DNA from: Uranotaenia lowii
Taxonomy: Eukaryota; Arthropoda; Insecta; Diptera; Culicidae
DNA: 64,000 nt
Direction of reading: 5' to 3'
NCBI RefSeq assembly: GCF_029784155.1
Contig: NC_073691.1
Span: forward strand, 62,137,746-62,201,745
Shown: one piece after another, positions 22,789 to 33,051 of the stretch
Numbering within the stretch: the first letter of the stretch is position 1
Layout: the number at the start of each line of letters is the position of its first letter
Notes under the pieces: generated by a model
What the model saw: only the letters and a program-made list of their open reading frames with translations
What the model was told of the DNA's origin: nothing
Database searches by the model: none
Translations under genes and position numbers: made by a program

Positions 22789-22880
22789 GATTGCATAGAT
22801 TGCATAGATTGCATGGCATCGTGGTAAGATATCGAACAGCACACTCGAAGGACTGGAGTTCAAAACTTGGACGAGGATTT
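22789..22880 (+). repeat. tRNA-like (SINE head) sequence, tentative
   Basis: Starts with three 9-bp GCATAGATT-type units, then TGGCATCGTGGTAAGA (A-box-like) and, about 30 bp on, GGAGTTCAAAACTTGG (B-box-like). The spacing suits a tRNA-derived pol III promoter, but the B box is degenerate. No full cloverleaf was confirmed. Confidence 0.3.
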
Positions 22881-23033
22881 TTTTTTTCGTTTTACTCAAA
22901 TACTGAAAACGTTTATATTGCTTTTTGTGAGTAAATCGAATCGTTGGAATCTTGTCATTGTCGATATATCGCATTCATTTTTTGTACCTTTGTACCTTAT
23001 CAGGTACCTGTTATACCTGATATACCTTCTTAA

Positions 23034-23775
23034 GGGGGGGGGGGGGGGGGGGTAGGGTCTAACACTTTCCCAAAATCGATTTTATTATTTTTTTATTTTC
23101 TTATTGTAAAACATTTCAAGAATGTTGTGTCAAATTTTCAAGTCAATTGAAGCAAAACTGTAGAAATTATAGGCCTTTATCTCCTTCTATCTTATACTGC
23201 AAGAAAGCAAGAGCAGAAACTTCAAACGCGTTTTTCTCGAAAGCACATTTTTAAAGTCCGTGGACATCGTCATTTGAAAACTACTTATCAGATTCTTTTC
23301 AAATTTGGATCATATTTTCTACATAAAAAATACCAGACCCCAACGTTTTTCTTTTTTTTTACTTTGGGGAGATTTTAGAGGTGAAAAATGGCGGATTTTT
23401 TCGTGAAAAATCGTAGTTTTTACTTCAAACAGCCACAAAAATTTCATAAAAAATTGTTTAAGTTAAATAAAAACGTTGGGGTCCAGAAAAACATCTATTA
23501 AAAATATTTTGCTCTGATTTTTTGACTTCAGATGATTCTGTGCTGAGATACAGTGTCCACCGCAAATCCTGTTTTCTAAAAGGCATCCTCGAAAGTGCTC
23601 CGTCACCGGCTCATTTTTCAATATTTTTTTACGAAAAAATTACTAAATGTTCTTTTAACAATGCTTTGTATAATGCAAAAAATTTGAATACATTTGTTTG
23701 ACCGATAGCTCTAGAAAAAAAATCGTGAAAATGGTGTTTTTTTATACCCGTTAGACCCAAACCCCCCCCCCCCCC
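23034..23775 (-). mobile_element. G-tract MITE, copy 2, flanked by TTAA
   Basis: Begins with a run of 19 G (23034-23052) followed by TAGGGTCTAAC and ends GTTAGACCC...followed by 14 C (23762-23775). TTAA flanks both sides exactly (23030-23033 and 23776-23779). The interior matches 2710-3384 in inverse orientation, including the blocks around CACCGCAAATCCTGTTTTCT and TTAGAACAT-type segments. The G/C runs have expanded from six in copy 1. Non-coding. Confidence 0.8.
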
Positions 23776-23779
23776 TTAA

Positions 23780-24540
23780 ATGTTTGCTGGGAAGAAGCTT
23801 TTTTATAAATAGTGCGACCACCATTATCCATTGAATTTGGAAATCCATCAAGTTACATCTCAAAGATAGGTCGTCTAAGTTAAAAAAATTTCGAAGAATT
23901 AGATCAATTGTAAATCCCTTTTATTGGAAATGTAAATCCGAATATAACATACAATTTTTTATAATTCAAATTTAAAAAATTCTATTAAATTTCTCTCAAA
24001 CAAAATTAGAAGAATTAACATGCATTTTTTCATCGCTCGTTTAGAACATCTTTCATCTTTGTCCAATCTTCTATTCGTCTATATTTTGAAAAAAATAAAA
24101 TTTTCTGTAAAAGAACAATAAATTCATCGAAAAGGCCGTTTATTGAACTTTCAAATTAAAAACAACACTGCATAAAATCTAAAATGAATGAGTTCCCAGT
24201 CCTAACTCCTAAATGAAATTTTTAAAACATCAGTATGTCAGAATTGTGAAAACCAAAACCCAAGTTATCCAACCTAAACAAGAGAAAGTATGCTGAAAAT
24301 GAACAAAAAAAATGAAAACGCCTTTAAACATTTTCTGTTAAAGATAGATTCTATTGATTGTTATAAAACTGGGAAAAGTATTTTTATTGTAAAGTTCTCG
24401 GCCTCTATAAGAATTTAACGTGTATTGGGGCAATCCAGGTTCAATAAATACTAATTGTTGACAAGACTTAATCACCGGTTCCTTTTATATGTTATCACTT
24501 ATTGATTTTTCTCGGTGAGTAAAACAACTATTTGTTATCT
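23780..24540. other. AT-rich interval without recognised feature
   Basis: No ORF, TIR or RNA gene recognised between the G-tract MITE and the Penelope-like remnants. Confidence 0.4.
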
Positions 24541-24608
24541 TTACGTAACGTTTCGGGTTACTTCTCTTCAACCATCATCAGACGTCTAAAAAGGAGAGGC
24601 AAATCGAA

Positions 24609-24974
24609 ATGATACTCTATCGTAGGTATGTAGATGATTGTTTTTGCGTTGGCCTGAATGATCACATAGCATTGATTCAAGAAACTTTCAACAAATTCCA
24701 TAACAAACTCCAGTTTACTATCGAGTTAGAAACTGATGGAAAAATAAAGTTTCTCGACATGCTACTAAAAAGAAATAATACAAAAATAGATAAAACTTGG
24801 CTCCCAAAACAAAATTGTGGTCGATATCTGGATTTCGAATCAGAAAGCCCACACACCCATAAACGCAATACGGTCATTGATTTAGTTGATCGCGCTATAA
24901 AATTAACAAATGCAAAGAATAGGCCGGAGATGATTGAAAAAGTAAAATTTTTAAATAATTTTAGACTGTGGTAG
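24609..24974 (+). pseudogene. Penelope-like reverse transcriptase fragment
   Basis: 121 codons with ILYRRYVDDCFCVG (the YVDD active site in its PLE context), FTIELETDGKIKFLDMLL and CGRYLDFESESPHTHKRNTV, the order found in PLE RTs just after the catalytic Asp pair. The fingers and the first catalytic Asp are missing upstream. At the 3' end the frame runs into the palindrome arm at about 24958 and stops. PLE RTs copy RNA at the target with telomerase-like RTs as relatives; this piece cannot be active. Confidence 0.8.
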
Positions 24975-25762
24975 TTAAAGGTACTATCTAGTATGTCAAC
25001 ATCTTCAAGATAGAAGTAGTGTCCAGAGTTGATACAATGGTCTATTAGAGCTGTTGTGTTTTTTTTTGGTTCATCTTCTTTAGGTGTACTTTGTATTATG
25101 GGTTCTATTTCGTTGGATGTTTTGACGGTGTTTTCATCCAACGAAATAGAACCCATAATACAAAGCACTTCTAAAGAAGATAAACCAAAACCAAACACAA
25201 CAGCTCTAATAGACCATTGTATCAACTCTGGACACTACTTCGATCTTGTAAATGTTGACATACTACACAGCAAAAAAAGTAGTGTGATATTACATCAAAT
25301 ACCTGCACATAACTTGAGTCGCAAAATGTACCTAATTTTACATTGTCTTGATGTACCCGGCTGATTGGAGACAAAGAATATGTTTCGTACCACTGATCCA
25401 TATGGGCCAAATTTCCTAAAAAATGAAAAATGATGAAATTATTTTTCAAGCTGTGGGTTTGCTTATATTTTTGATTAATTTTGGTAGTACTTACAAGCCA
25501 ACAAATACAGCTGAGGTCCGTAATCCGTTCCTTAATTTTTGAAATGAAATCAAATTTGAACGTCAACAAAGGAAAACATTGACTACTTGATGCGATATCA
25601 CATAGAAGGTTGTGATATTACACTTCACGACGTATTCGAGTTGTGTACATCATTTAGATGTATTATTGCAACAGAAATCTGTAATCCCCAGAAATTACAT
25701 CGTCCATCGTTACATTTTTTTTTGCTGTGTAGATAGTACCTTTAACTACCACAGTCTAAAAA
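24958..25762. repeat. Large palindrome of PLE C-terminal sequence
   Basis: The left arm 24958-25119 is inverse to 25135-25264 plus 25732-25762, with a 15-bp loop at 25120-25134. The right arm is interrupted by a MITE (25266-25729); the left arm is not and preserves the empty site at 24989-24990. Both arms code, outward from the centre, for the same PLE segment (TTALIDHCINSGHYF). Confidence 0.85.
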
Positions 25763-25938
25763 TTTTAGAAATGTGTTATATATTTATATATAACACACTC
25801 AACACAATCAATTATAGAACTGACATCACCAATCTTAGCGCAACCTACTCATCCATCTTTAACTCTCTCAAAAACCAAAAATACAGAGAAAAACAGAATT
25901 CAAAGAAAAACGTCAAAAAATCACCACAAAACACATAG
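25138..25938 (+). pseudogene. Penelope-like C-terminal (GIY-YIG-side) fragment, split by a MITE
   Basis: Upstream of the MITE: NEIEPIIQSTSKEDKPKPN then TTALIDHCINSGHYFDL, ending at VDIL. Downstream: STFNYHSLKILEMCYIF and NTINYRTDITNLSATYSSIF. Sequences of this type (HC...GH.FD...V.IL, then LLEM..I......N..TD...L...Y) form the end of PLE proteins next to the GIY-YIG nuclease. The insertion lies between VDIL and STFNYH; the inverse arm reads through this point without a gap. The frame is broken and the copy is dead. Confidence 0.75.
25266..25729. mobile_element. MITE with CACAGCAAAAAAA TIRs and TA duplication
   Basis: Starts CACAGCAAAAAAA (25266) and ends with its inverse TTTTTTTGCTGTG (25729). 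TA flanks both sides (25264-25265 and 25730-25731). The uninterrupted target with a single TA is present in the opposite palindrome arm at 24989-24990, so the borders are certain. 464 bp, no ORF. Ends of the same type are found at 40546/40818 and 48866/52429. Confidence 0.92.
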
Positions 25939-26285
25939 CCAAAAAGAGAACATCATAACCCAAGTAAGCTGGTAACCATATTGGTAGCCATTTTCAAAAT
26001 TATACCGCTTTAAAAGTTCGATCACGAGAAACCATACAAAAATCCAAAATAAATTATAAAAAACATAGAGACGATTAGAGAAGAAAAAAGTGGACAATAA
26101 GCATCACATAAGCACAGTAACTTCACACGGAACGGTAGATTGTAAGTAGAAGAATAGATTAACACACATAATTTAGAAATACTAATACTAATAAAACTCA
26201 TAGAATTCCCTGAGGAAGATGCCAACAAGCATCGAAACGTTGGATTAATCAAAACATCGTTTTAAGACAATAAAGAATGTATTGC

Positions 26286-27426
26286 CGAAAAATAATTACA
26301 AGTTATTCGTAGTTTTATCAGTGCTTTTATTTTGTACTGATTTAAACTGGTATTTGTTGATGTGATATTGATTTTCTTTTTGAAATCGGCACTGGGAAGG
26401 GAAAAGCACAACCTTATTATTTTCTCCGAGTATGAGGCCAACCCACTCTCGAAACGTTGGATGAAATAAAGTTATCATCAATTCGAAAATAGATTGCAGT
26501 GTCGATTTAAAAATGAAAATTAATATCACGTTAATCATACTTTTTAGTCACTTCTTTTAGCTTATTTGAAACAACACCCATAAATCAGACTCTACTCCAA
26601 TAATGATCTTACTTGGAGGTGGAGTTATCGGCATAAGATTTTATGCCGGGTCGGCACTAACAAGCTTTCTCATCGCTAACCTCCAGCAAACAACCGCCGG
26701 CAGAGATGCCTGGCTGTTACCAGCTATGCGTGTGCATGTAAACTGGCAATATTAAACAGTTTCTCGTTTCGCATTCCCATCGGCAGACGGCTAACGAAAA
26801 GCGTCTTTTTGGTGGACTACACGCTCCTTTTTTTTTAACTCAAAATTAAGTTTGACCGAGGTTCAAAACATATTCGATTATATGAACTTAAAGTTAAGTT
26901 CCCTTTTTCCTCTTTCCGATGCTTCAAAACCAAGTTCGAATTGCTAGCTCAAAATTGATCCCTTTTTTCCTTCGGCAAAGTAGCAAAGCTGAGTTCGACC
27001 TTATGAACTAAAAATTGAACTCTCTTTGTTGGACTGAAAACACTAAGCGAGTTCACCTCGAACCGGAACAACAACCAACGAACACGTCGCAAAATTTTGT
27101 CGTTCCGGAACAATTCCCGGAAGACTATGAAGGAACTACGTAATGGAATGTCCGCCGTTGTCAGCATTAAATTGTGTCCGGAAGTTCCCTTTGTAGTTTG
27201 GTCCGGGAGTGTCAAAACTTTCCACCGCTCTGTAGCTGCAATGCAATGTACCGGAACAGCAACATCCGGGTACAAAAAAAAAAAAAAATAACCGTCATTT
27301 AATTCCCTTAAAAAAATGGCAACGAATAAAAAGGATAAATTAAAATTCGGCTCCCGAATTTAATTTTGCGATTGCCTAGAACAACATAATTTTAAGTTTT
27401 ATAAAAGGAGCGTGTATGACAATAAA
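26286..27426. other. Repeat-derived interval, no gene
   Basis: Contains a further PLE-like signature (about 26440-26475). From 26830 to 27080 come several loosely repeated phrases (TTCGA..TTATGAACT, CAAAATTGA.CCCTTTTTTCC). A poly-A stretch at 27274-27289 may be the tail of an older retroposon. Confidence 0.4.
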
Positions 27427-27429
27427 CCT

Positions 27430-27535
27430 TGATTTGCTAACTGACTCAGTTGGTACACTTGTTAAGTTATCGGACTGGCAAGTCGAAATAAGAATGTTGC
27501 GTTGGGTTCGATTCTCACTAGGTATATATTTCTAA
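27430..27535 (+). repeat. tRNA-derived SINE-like sequence
   Basis: CTGACTCAGTTGGTA (A-box-like) at about 27440 is followed by GGGTTCGATTCTCAC (B-box-like) at about 27508. The 55-60 bp spacing and B box fit a tRNA-derived pol III promoter, but the 5' acceptor arm does not pair with a 3' strand, so it is not a functional tRNA. The 3' part is AT-rich. Confidence 0.5.
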
Positions 27536-27539
27536 AATT

Positions 27540-29406
27540 TTAGATAAATTATTATGGGATGAAAATTATAATTTGTTTCTTGTTTCGCTTGAATGTAGTT
27601 GTCATGCATCATATTGCTTGGGAGCTCGAGTCCTTATGCCAATAGTGCTTTTGCGACCATATCATCTTTGGTACAGTACACTTTCAGCACATTTTAGGCA
27701 CAGAGTTAGCGCCGAGAGGCATTGAAAATTTGCAACCTTTTCTTTTGGTGTATACTTATGATCAGAAAGACAAAATTACATTGATGTGCCCCCATCCATA
27801 AGTTTCTTAGGATGCGCCAGAGATACCCCATCCAGCGATGTCCCAAAGGTCCAAAAATAGACGCACCTTCGCATACCTGGAAGTTGAATTTCTCCGGCGA
27901 AGGAAAAAATAAATAAAAAAAAAAGTTCATCGAAGCACAGGACCGGAATCAAAGACCGAGGTCATAGAATTTCAACCATGCGCAATCACATATTCGCACT
28001 GGGGTTCGCAGATCGGGGAATTCCTTTTATGTTGTTGGCATCTCTCCGCTTCCACTTCTGAGAGGGAAGAAGTGTCCCCAGGAAACCCTCCGAGGCCACT
28101 TTTGTAAGGCCCACCACAAATCTCTTGCTGGAGGCCCCACACACTCTCTGGCGGGGGCACAGCTTGCCACAGATCAATGATTAATACCCGCGGAGTTTGG
28201 AACTGCGGCCGACCGGCCGGCGAAGAAGAGCTCAACAGAGGGTCCCTCCCTGTGCCCTCTGTTTTCTGTCATCGAAACCCGGGCGCTGACAATCGCACAA
28301 ATGCACATAAGCTACCTGACTTTTTTCTCTGCTTCTTTCCATTCATTCTTTTGCCGAGTTTCTTCCTTTCAACATGAATATTACAATTCAATATAAAAAT
28401 TTATATTTATTACCCGGGCAGCGATTGTCTCTGTCCAATCGATTTGTATACAATGCGGTGCAGCGACAAAATCGACATGTTTTTTTTAATTTATTTTCTT
28501 TTTTAACTTGATTCTGTCCATATTTGACTATGGGAATTCTCTGATTAAAATTAAATTTCCCAATGACAATGTAGGACAATCTTCTGAGTTCGTGAGATTA
28601 CTTTTCTTTAAATTTTTCTACAACGCTTTTGAACCAGGATAAAGTTCAAAGAAGTTTAGCGTAAAAATTTAACTACAATTAAATATGAGGCGCTTGGAGC
28701 CAAGGTGGTATAAGCACAGAGAACAGACGTACAAGCTCGGACAAAAAATCTTCAAAAAAGTGTGTAAAATTTCAAATGCTGACACCTAAAAAATACGTTG
28801 AAAATTGACTTGAAACAGTGCCATCTGTTGCGCCGTCAAAAAGTTACAGATCAAATTTCCAAGAGCCTAGTTTTCGAAAAGGCGTAATCGTATATGAACC
28901 CAATAATAATTAAACTTATGCCGCTCTAAAATAGAATAAGAGTTGCTTTTGACTGGACAGAATTTCGCTTCTTTTATTTTTGCACTACTAGGGCAATTAA
29001 TAAAAACGAACAGTTATGGAATAAGTAGTCAATAAGGAAAATTCTTGACGATCAGGCTCACCCATCAGAACTGATTCTAGAAATCTCGAAGCGGATGACT
29101 TTCAAGTAAATATCACTTTTGCATCTTATTGTTCACAATTTAGTTCTTCTAGCTCGAAAGAAATAGCAATTAACTTTTAAGATGTTTTTCTATTATGCAA
29201 CGTGACGAAAGTGTTACGAAACTTCAACAGCGATTTTCTTGAAACATGCCAAACAATTTATACGACCTGTTCAAAACTGACCAAAATTTTGTTTTTTTTT
29301 CTCTCAGTTTTGTTTTGACAGTTCTCTTTGGTATGTCTGAAACCATCTGGTAGCCCAGACAAAAAACAAAAATTGGTTCCAAACGGTCGTTGGAAATTTT
29401 ACACAA
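27540..29406. other. Interval with a GC-rich patch, no assigned gene
   Basis: Mostly AT-rich. A GC-rich patch at 27960-28290 has overlapping short open frames on both strands, none recognised; it could be a promoter, an exon of an unseen gene or a transposon end. An A-rich run at 27903-27925 followed by a B-box-like GATTCCGG (minus strand) hints at another inverse SINE. Confidence 0.35.
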
Positions 29407-29410
29407 GTTT
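29407..29410 (+). repeat. Target-site duplication of LTR element, left (GTTT)
   Basis: GTTT precedes the left LTR and is found again immediately after the right LTR (38630-38633). Four bp is normal for Ty3/gypsy integrases. An A shared with the LTR end would make it five. Confidence 0.75.
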
Positions 29411-30554
29411 TGTAACCGTTGTTACAAAAGGTATTAGTTCGTTTTTCAAATATTTTAAATTGTTATAGGTGAGCTGTTGTGTATGTTGTTAAATTTAAGG
29501 AAAATAGGGATCATTACATGTATTAGCTAGTTTGGTTTAAATTTTGAATAACAAGTACACATTATTGTTAGTTTATAATCAGGCGGGCTTCAGCGGGGGT
29601 GTTCAACAAAATGTTCATAGTAGTATGAACAAGTAGGGGTGGTTCGCCATGTTGGGTGGCATAACTATTGATGAAATGGTAAAAGAAAGGGATGAAGATG
29701 ACCTAGCTTCCGCTATAGGTCATTTTTCATTTTGGCGTTCGTGTGTGAATGTTGTGAGTGTCTAAAAAAATTAAAAAGTACGGTTCATGTGGCATTTCCG
29801 GCTGAGATCAACGTAGATCATTCAGGTAATGGTGACCTATTAAAGCTAAAGTTAAGTCCTGTAGTGACATTTTTGCTCGATTACAGGACCTTGTATTCTT
29901 GGATCGATTTTTCGATCACAAAAACGTCCTCCGAGACCTCACACGCGCACGCGATTCGGCCTAGGTAGTCTTTGACTGCCTACGTCTAATCCGTAAAAGA
30001 CCCGACTCTCTGGTTCCGTGGAACCATCACAGTAAAGGAGAGAAGTCTCAGGCCCGACGGGCCTTAATCATAAAGGAGACCCCCTCTCGGCGCGACCAAT
30101 ACGGCCTTGCTGTGGTCCGCCGATAGTGTCAAAGAGGGAAGACGCCAGTGCTTACCATTTCGAGTGCCCAAAAGCTACAAATTGGGTACACATCGCCACG
30201 TCTCGGTCACCATAGTTACCTGAGAAACACGAGAGCTCCATCCAGCAGTTCCACGACCTGTATCCTGCAAGCGCGCCAACGAGAAAAATCCGTCGACGGT
30301 ATGTACACCCTCAAAAGCCAGTGAAGCTACCCCTGAACCACACCCACACCCACACCCACACTGTAGTAAAAATAAAAACCCAGATCCAAAATTAATTTTC
30401 ATACTTCTCAATTAGCAAGAAACTCCACAGTTTGCCTCTTAAAATTTGTTCCGCGTTCCCTCCGTTTACCCAGTAGTAGGCCGACCCTGAGACACAGTTC
30501 AGGGGTCTCCTGCTGCTGAGCTAGTTCCCGGGAGTATTGGGCAAAAAGGTTTTA
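29411..30554 (+). repeat. 5' LTR (1144 bp)
   Basis: Begins TGTAACCGTTGTTACA, itself a perfect 6-bp inverted repeat around CGTT, and ends GGCAAAAAGGTTTTA. The offset to the 3' LTR is a constant 8075 bp. It contains AATAAA at 30371-30376 and a (CACACC)3-type run at about 30343-30360. It does not end in the usual CA. The conserved 78-codon frames inside it are not thought to be genes. Confidence 0.95.
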
Positions 30555-30556
30555 CT

Positions 30557-30570
30557 TGGCACCCAACGTA
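30557..30570 (+). promoter_or_regulatory. Primer-binding site
   Basis: TGGCACCCAACGTA starts 2 bp after the 5' LTR. TGG pairs with the CCA end of a tRNA, as expected for minus-strand priming. The cognate tRNA was not identified. Confidence 0.7.
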
Positions 30571-31166
30571 AATTCGTTAAGGTAACCGGAGGTTCGAGTA
30601 GAGTGAAAAAAATCTAATAATTTTTTGTTTAGGGCGGTAGGTGAGTACACAAGTTAGCTTTGCTGATTGTGTAATCGTCTCACACCGGAATCTTGCTAAT
30701 CAGAAAGTGGAAACAGATAAATTAATTCTCTTAAACATTTGCTTTGAGGTAATCTCATAAGATACTGCCTTCATTGGCACCCATAAAGTTTGAAAAAAAT
30801 TTCACAATTTGCAGTATAATTTTTAATCTACAAGAGTAGCTATCAACAATTTTGATCAAGGTCCTGAATGATAATTTCTATTATACAGTAAAACACGAGA
30901 AAAATCAAATCATTTATTCAACCGTACTTATTTAGCCTAATTGTCGTCCTGATCGTTTATTTATTTCAATCATCATATTTATTGCCACAGAAACCAAAAT
31001 ACCTGAATTATTATCTAATTGTGCTTCTAAATATCTCAGTACGTATTAATTTATTTCTTTCATTATTTATTTATTTATTTTGTCGCGTTGCTTATAATAA
31101 ATTTTAATTTGCTTGCCGTAGTTCCCTAAAATTTTATTTTTTGAAACCGTTTCAAACTGTCCTATC

Positions 31167-31346
31167 ATGAATTCCGAGTATTCTTTACCGTATCGTTCCC
31201 TGAACGTCAAACATCTTCTAGACGACGAGCTGGAATATGAACTGGCCATCCGCGGAGTAAGATATGCTAGTGGTGAATCTAGAGATGCAAAAAGAAGAAA
31301 GTTACGAAACGTTCTAAAAGAACAGCGGGAAACGGGAAAAATTTGA
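31167..31346 (+). pseudogene. Gag N-terminal segment (SAP-like), out of frame with the rest of gag
   Basis: ATG at 31167 opens 59 codons ending in TGA at 31344. It contains LLDDELEYELAIRG followed by a Lys/Arg-rich helix (RDAKRRKLRNVLKE), the SAP-like start seen in Gag proteins of arthropod Ty3 elements. The following gag frame lacks an ATG for its first 40-odd codons and is offset by +1. The likeliest explanation is a one-base change in the A run at about 31337-31341, which closes this frame a few codons later. Whether it is a true mutation, an assembly error or a regulated shift cannot be told here. Confidence 0.6.
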
Positions 31347-33051
31347 AACACGTTGCGTGAAAGATTGTGATAGGGAAACAGAATTTCAAGTGGTAGATGA
31401 AAAACTCGCGAAAATTCGTGATGCGTTAGAAAACCGCAAAGCTAAAAAGTCGATGTTACCGGAATTGAAATCGCGTTTACTCCATATCTATTTCCGAGTG
31501 CTAAGGCTTAAAGAAGTTTTTGAAACTGATAACTTAGAAGATCTAGCAATCATGCTCCTCAATGATCATTTTCATATGTTATCGACTGATCCAGAGGCAG
31601 CGCTAGAAACATCTCAAAGATTGGCAGATGAAATTAATCGTTTGAAAGAAGTAGATCTATACAGGCAGGGACCAGAATTAGAGTCAGAGCCAGAGAATAT
31701 CGTTGATCATAGCGATGAGGAATTCGTCGCACAACCGCGAGCAAATTCGAGCGCACCGTATCCTGGTAGAGAACTTGATTCTGGAGTCCAACAGTCAGCA
31801 GACATGTTTGAAAAGCTGATGGTCTTCGTCGAAGAGGTCGTTACAAAGAAGTTTGACGAATTGAAAAACGAAAGCGAAGGTAGCAAAGTAGAATCTTGGA
31901 GAAAGAAGCAGGATGGAGAAAAAGAAAAGCTAAGGGAAGAAGTAGGAAAAGTTACACGAGAGTCGCACAAAAATGATCTTCGTAGAAGGATAGGAAAAGC
32001 AGAAACCGGAAATGAGTTATCTGGTTCTAGTGCAGATGAAGAGATCAAACCAAGAATGGTTTTGAGGCGCCGACCTAGATCTGTAGCGGAATGGAAACTC
32101 AAGTACGATGGCCGCGATGAAGGGAGAAATTTGAATAGATTCATTACGGAAGTAGAATTTATGGCGGAAGCAGAAGGGATTGATAAGGAATCTCTTTTCA
32201 ATGAGGCGATTCACTTGTTTGTAGGAGAGGCCAGAGCCTGGTACATTGAGGGAAAGAAAAGCAAGGATTTCAGGAACTGGAACGAACTCGTTTCCGACCT
32301 CAAAATGGAGTATCAGCCACCAGATATGGATTTCCATTATGAGCAACAAGCGTCTCAGCGTAGGCAAAGAAGAGCCGAGAAGTTTCAGGACTTCTATGCC
32401 TCGATCATGGAGATTTTTGGACGGATGGCTGATCCACCGTCAGAAGATAGGATTTTTCAAATAGTTTTTCGTAATTTGAGATCTGACTACAAAAACTCGT
32501 TGTTAGTCAAAGGAGTTAAAACGCTGCGTAGTTTGAAGGTTTGGGGGAGAAAGTTGAATGCAGCTAATTGGCCTTTATATCGCGGTAGCACATATAATGA
32601 ACCAAATCTTAGGTCTCAGGTGAACGAGATTTTTGGAAATTCAGCGCTAAAAGGTCAGAGATCAAATGAAAACACTTGGAACAACAATGGAGCTCAGAGA
32701 AAACTGGAGTGGAGAAACTCGAATCACACCAATTCGGCGAAGGATCCATACACTGCAGGGTTCGGCAAGAAGTATTTTGAGACGGAGAAATCTCGTACGA
32801 CTGGCCAGAACTTCAACCGGGAAAGGCGAAAGGACGTTCCACAGGCAGGAAGTAGCAGAGGGACGTTGGACAGAAGAGTGTCGGAATATCGGAAGCCAGA
32901 TTCCACCGTTTGCTTCAATTGCCGAGGCAACTATCATCATTACAGCGCATGCCTCAAGGAAAGGGAAGTTTTTTGTACCGTCTGTGGTTTTCATGATTTC
33001 GTGAAGGAATCGTGCCCAGTATGTGCAAAAAACGAAAGGAAGTCGTCGTAG
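31318..33051 (+). CDS. gag: Gag polyprotein, main frame
   Basis: The frame is open from 31318 (after TAA at 31315) to TAG at 33049-33051, but its first ATG is 31453, so the natural N-terminus is probably the offset segment at 31167. The middle is charged, with a Glu/Lys-rich helix, followed by the capsid-like core (DGRDEGRNLNRFITEVEFMA, ARAWYIEG, FRNWNELVSDLKMEYQPPD), a retrotransposon Gag fold. Near the C-terminus is one canonical zinc knuckle CFNCRGNYHHYSAC and a second, irregular one, CTVCGFHDFVKESC. The protein would assemble particles around the element RNA. It overlaps pol at its 3' end with a -1 slippery site. Confidence 0.88.
   Translation, partial: KNSGKREKFETRCVKDCDRETEFQVVDEKLAKIRDALENRKAKKSMLPELKSRLLHIYFRVLRLKEVFETDNLEDLAIMLLNDHFHMLSTDPEAALETSQRLADEINRLKEVDLYRQGPELESEPENIVDHSDEEFVAQPRANSSAPYPGRELDSGVQQSADMFEKLMVFVEEVVTKKFDELKNESEGSKVESWRKKQDGEKEKLREEVGKVTRESHKNDLRRRIGKAETGNELSGSSADEEIKPRMVLRRRPRSVAEWKLKYDGRDEGRNLNRFITEVEFMAEAEGIDKESLFNEAIHLFVGEARAWYIEGKKSKDFRNWNELVSDLKMEYQPPDMDFHYEQQASQRRQRRAEKFQDFYASIMEIFGRMADPPSEDRIFQIVFRNLRSDYKNSLLVKGVKTLRSLKVWGRKLNAANWPLYRGSTYNEPNLRSQVNEIFGNSALKGQRSNENTWNNNGAQRKLEWRNSNHTNSAKDPYTAGFGKKYFETEKSRTTGQNFNRERRKDVPQAGSSRGTLDRRVSEYRKPDSTVCFNCRGNYHHYSACLKEREVFCTVCGFHDFVKESCPVCAKNERKSS

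Larger units (their letters stand above)
24541..26285 (+). mobile_element. Penelope-like element (PLE) remnants, rearranged and palindromic
   Basis: Both borders carry the GAAACGTT hallmark of PLE terminal repeats: CGTAACGTTTCGGG with CATCATCAGACG at 24544-24584, and CCCTGAGGAAG...CGAAACGTTGG at about 26209-26245. A further GAAACGTTGG lies near 26453. Inside are an RT fragment, a C-terminal fragment in inverse orientation, a second C-terminal fragment and a guest MITE. The copy is dead. Confidence 0.75.

Noticed and set aside
24677..25364. Two ORFs (24677-25225 minus and 25029-25364 plus) read as separate genes
   Set aside because: They are the two arms of the Penelope-derived palindrome read across its centre.
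27430..27535. Functional tRNA gene
   Set aside because: Good B box but no closing acceptor stem; more likely a SINE head.
30340..30361. Telomere-like CACACC repeats
   Set aside because: Only three or four units, inside an LTR, and duplicated in the other LTR.
29732..30411. Identical 78-codon ORFs found in both 29.7-30.4 kb and 37.8-38.5 kb
   Set aside because: They lie within the LTRs; their identity reflects LTR identity, not gene conservation.
31707..32201. Ser/Phe-rich minus-strand ORF of 164 codons
   Set aside because: Antisense shadow of the gag frame.
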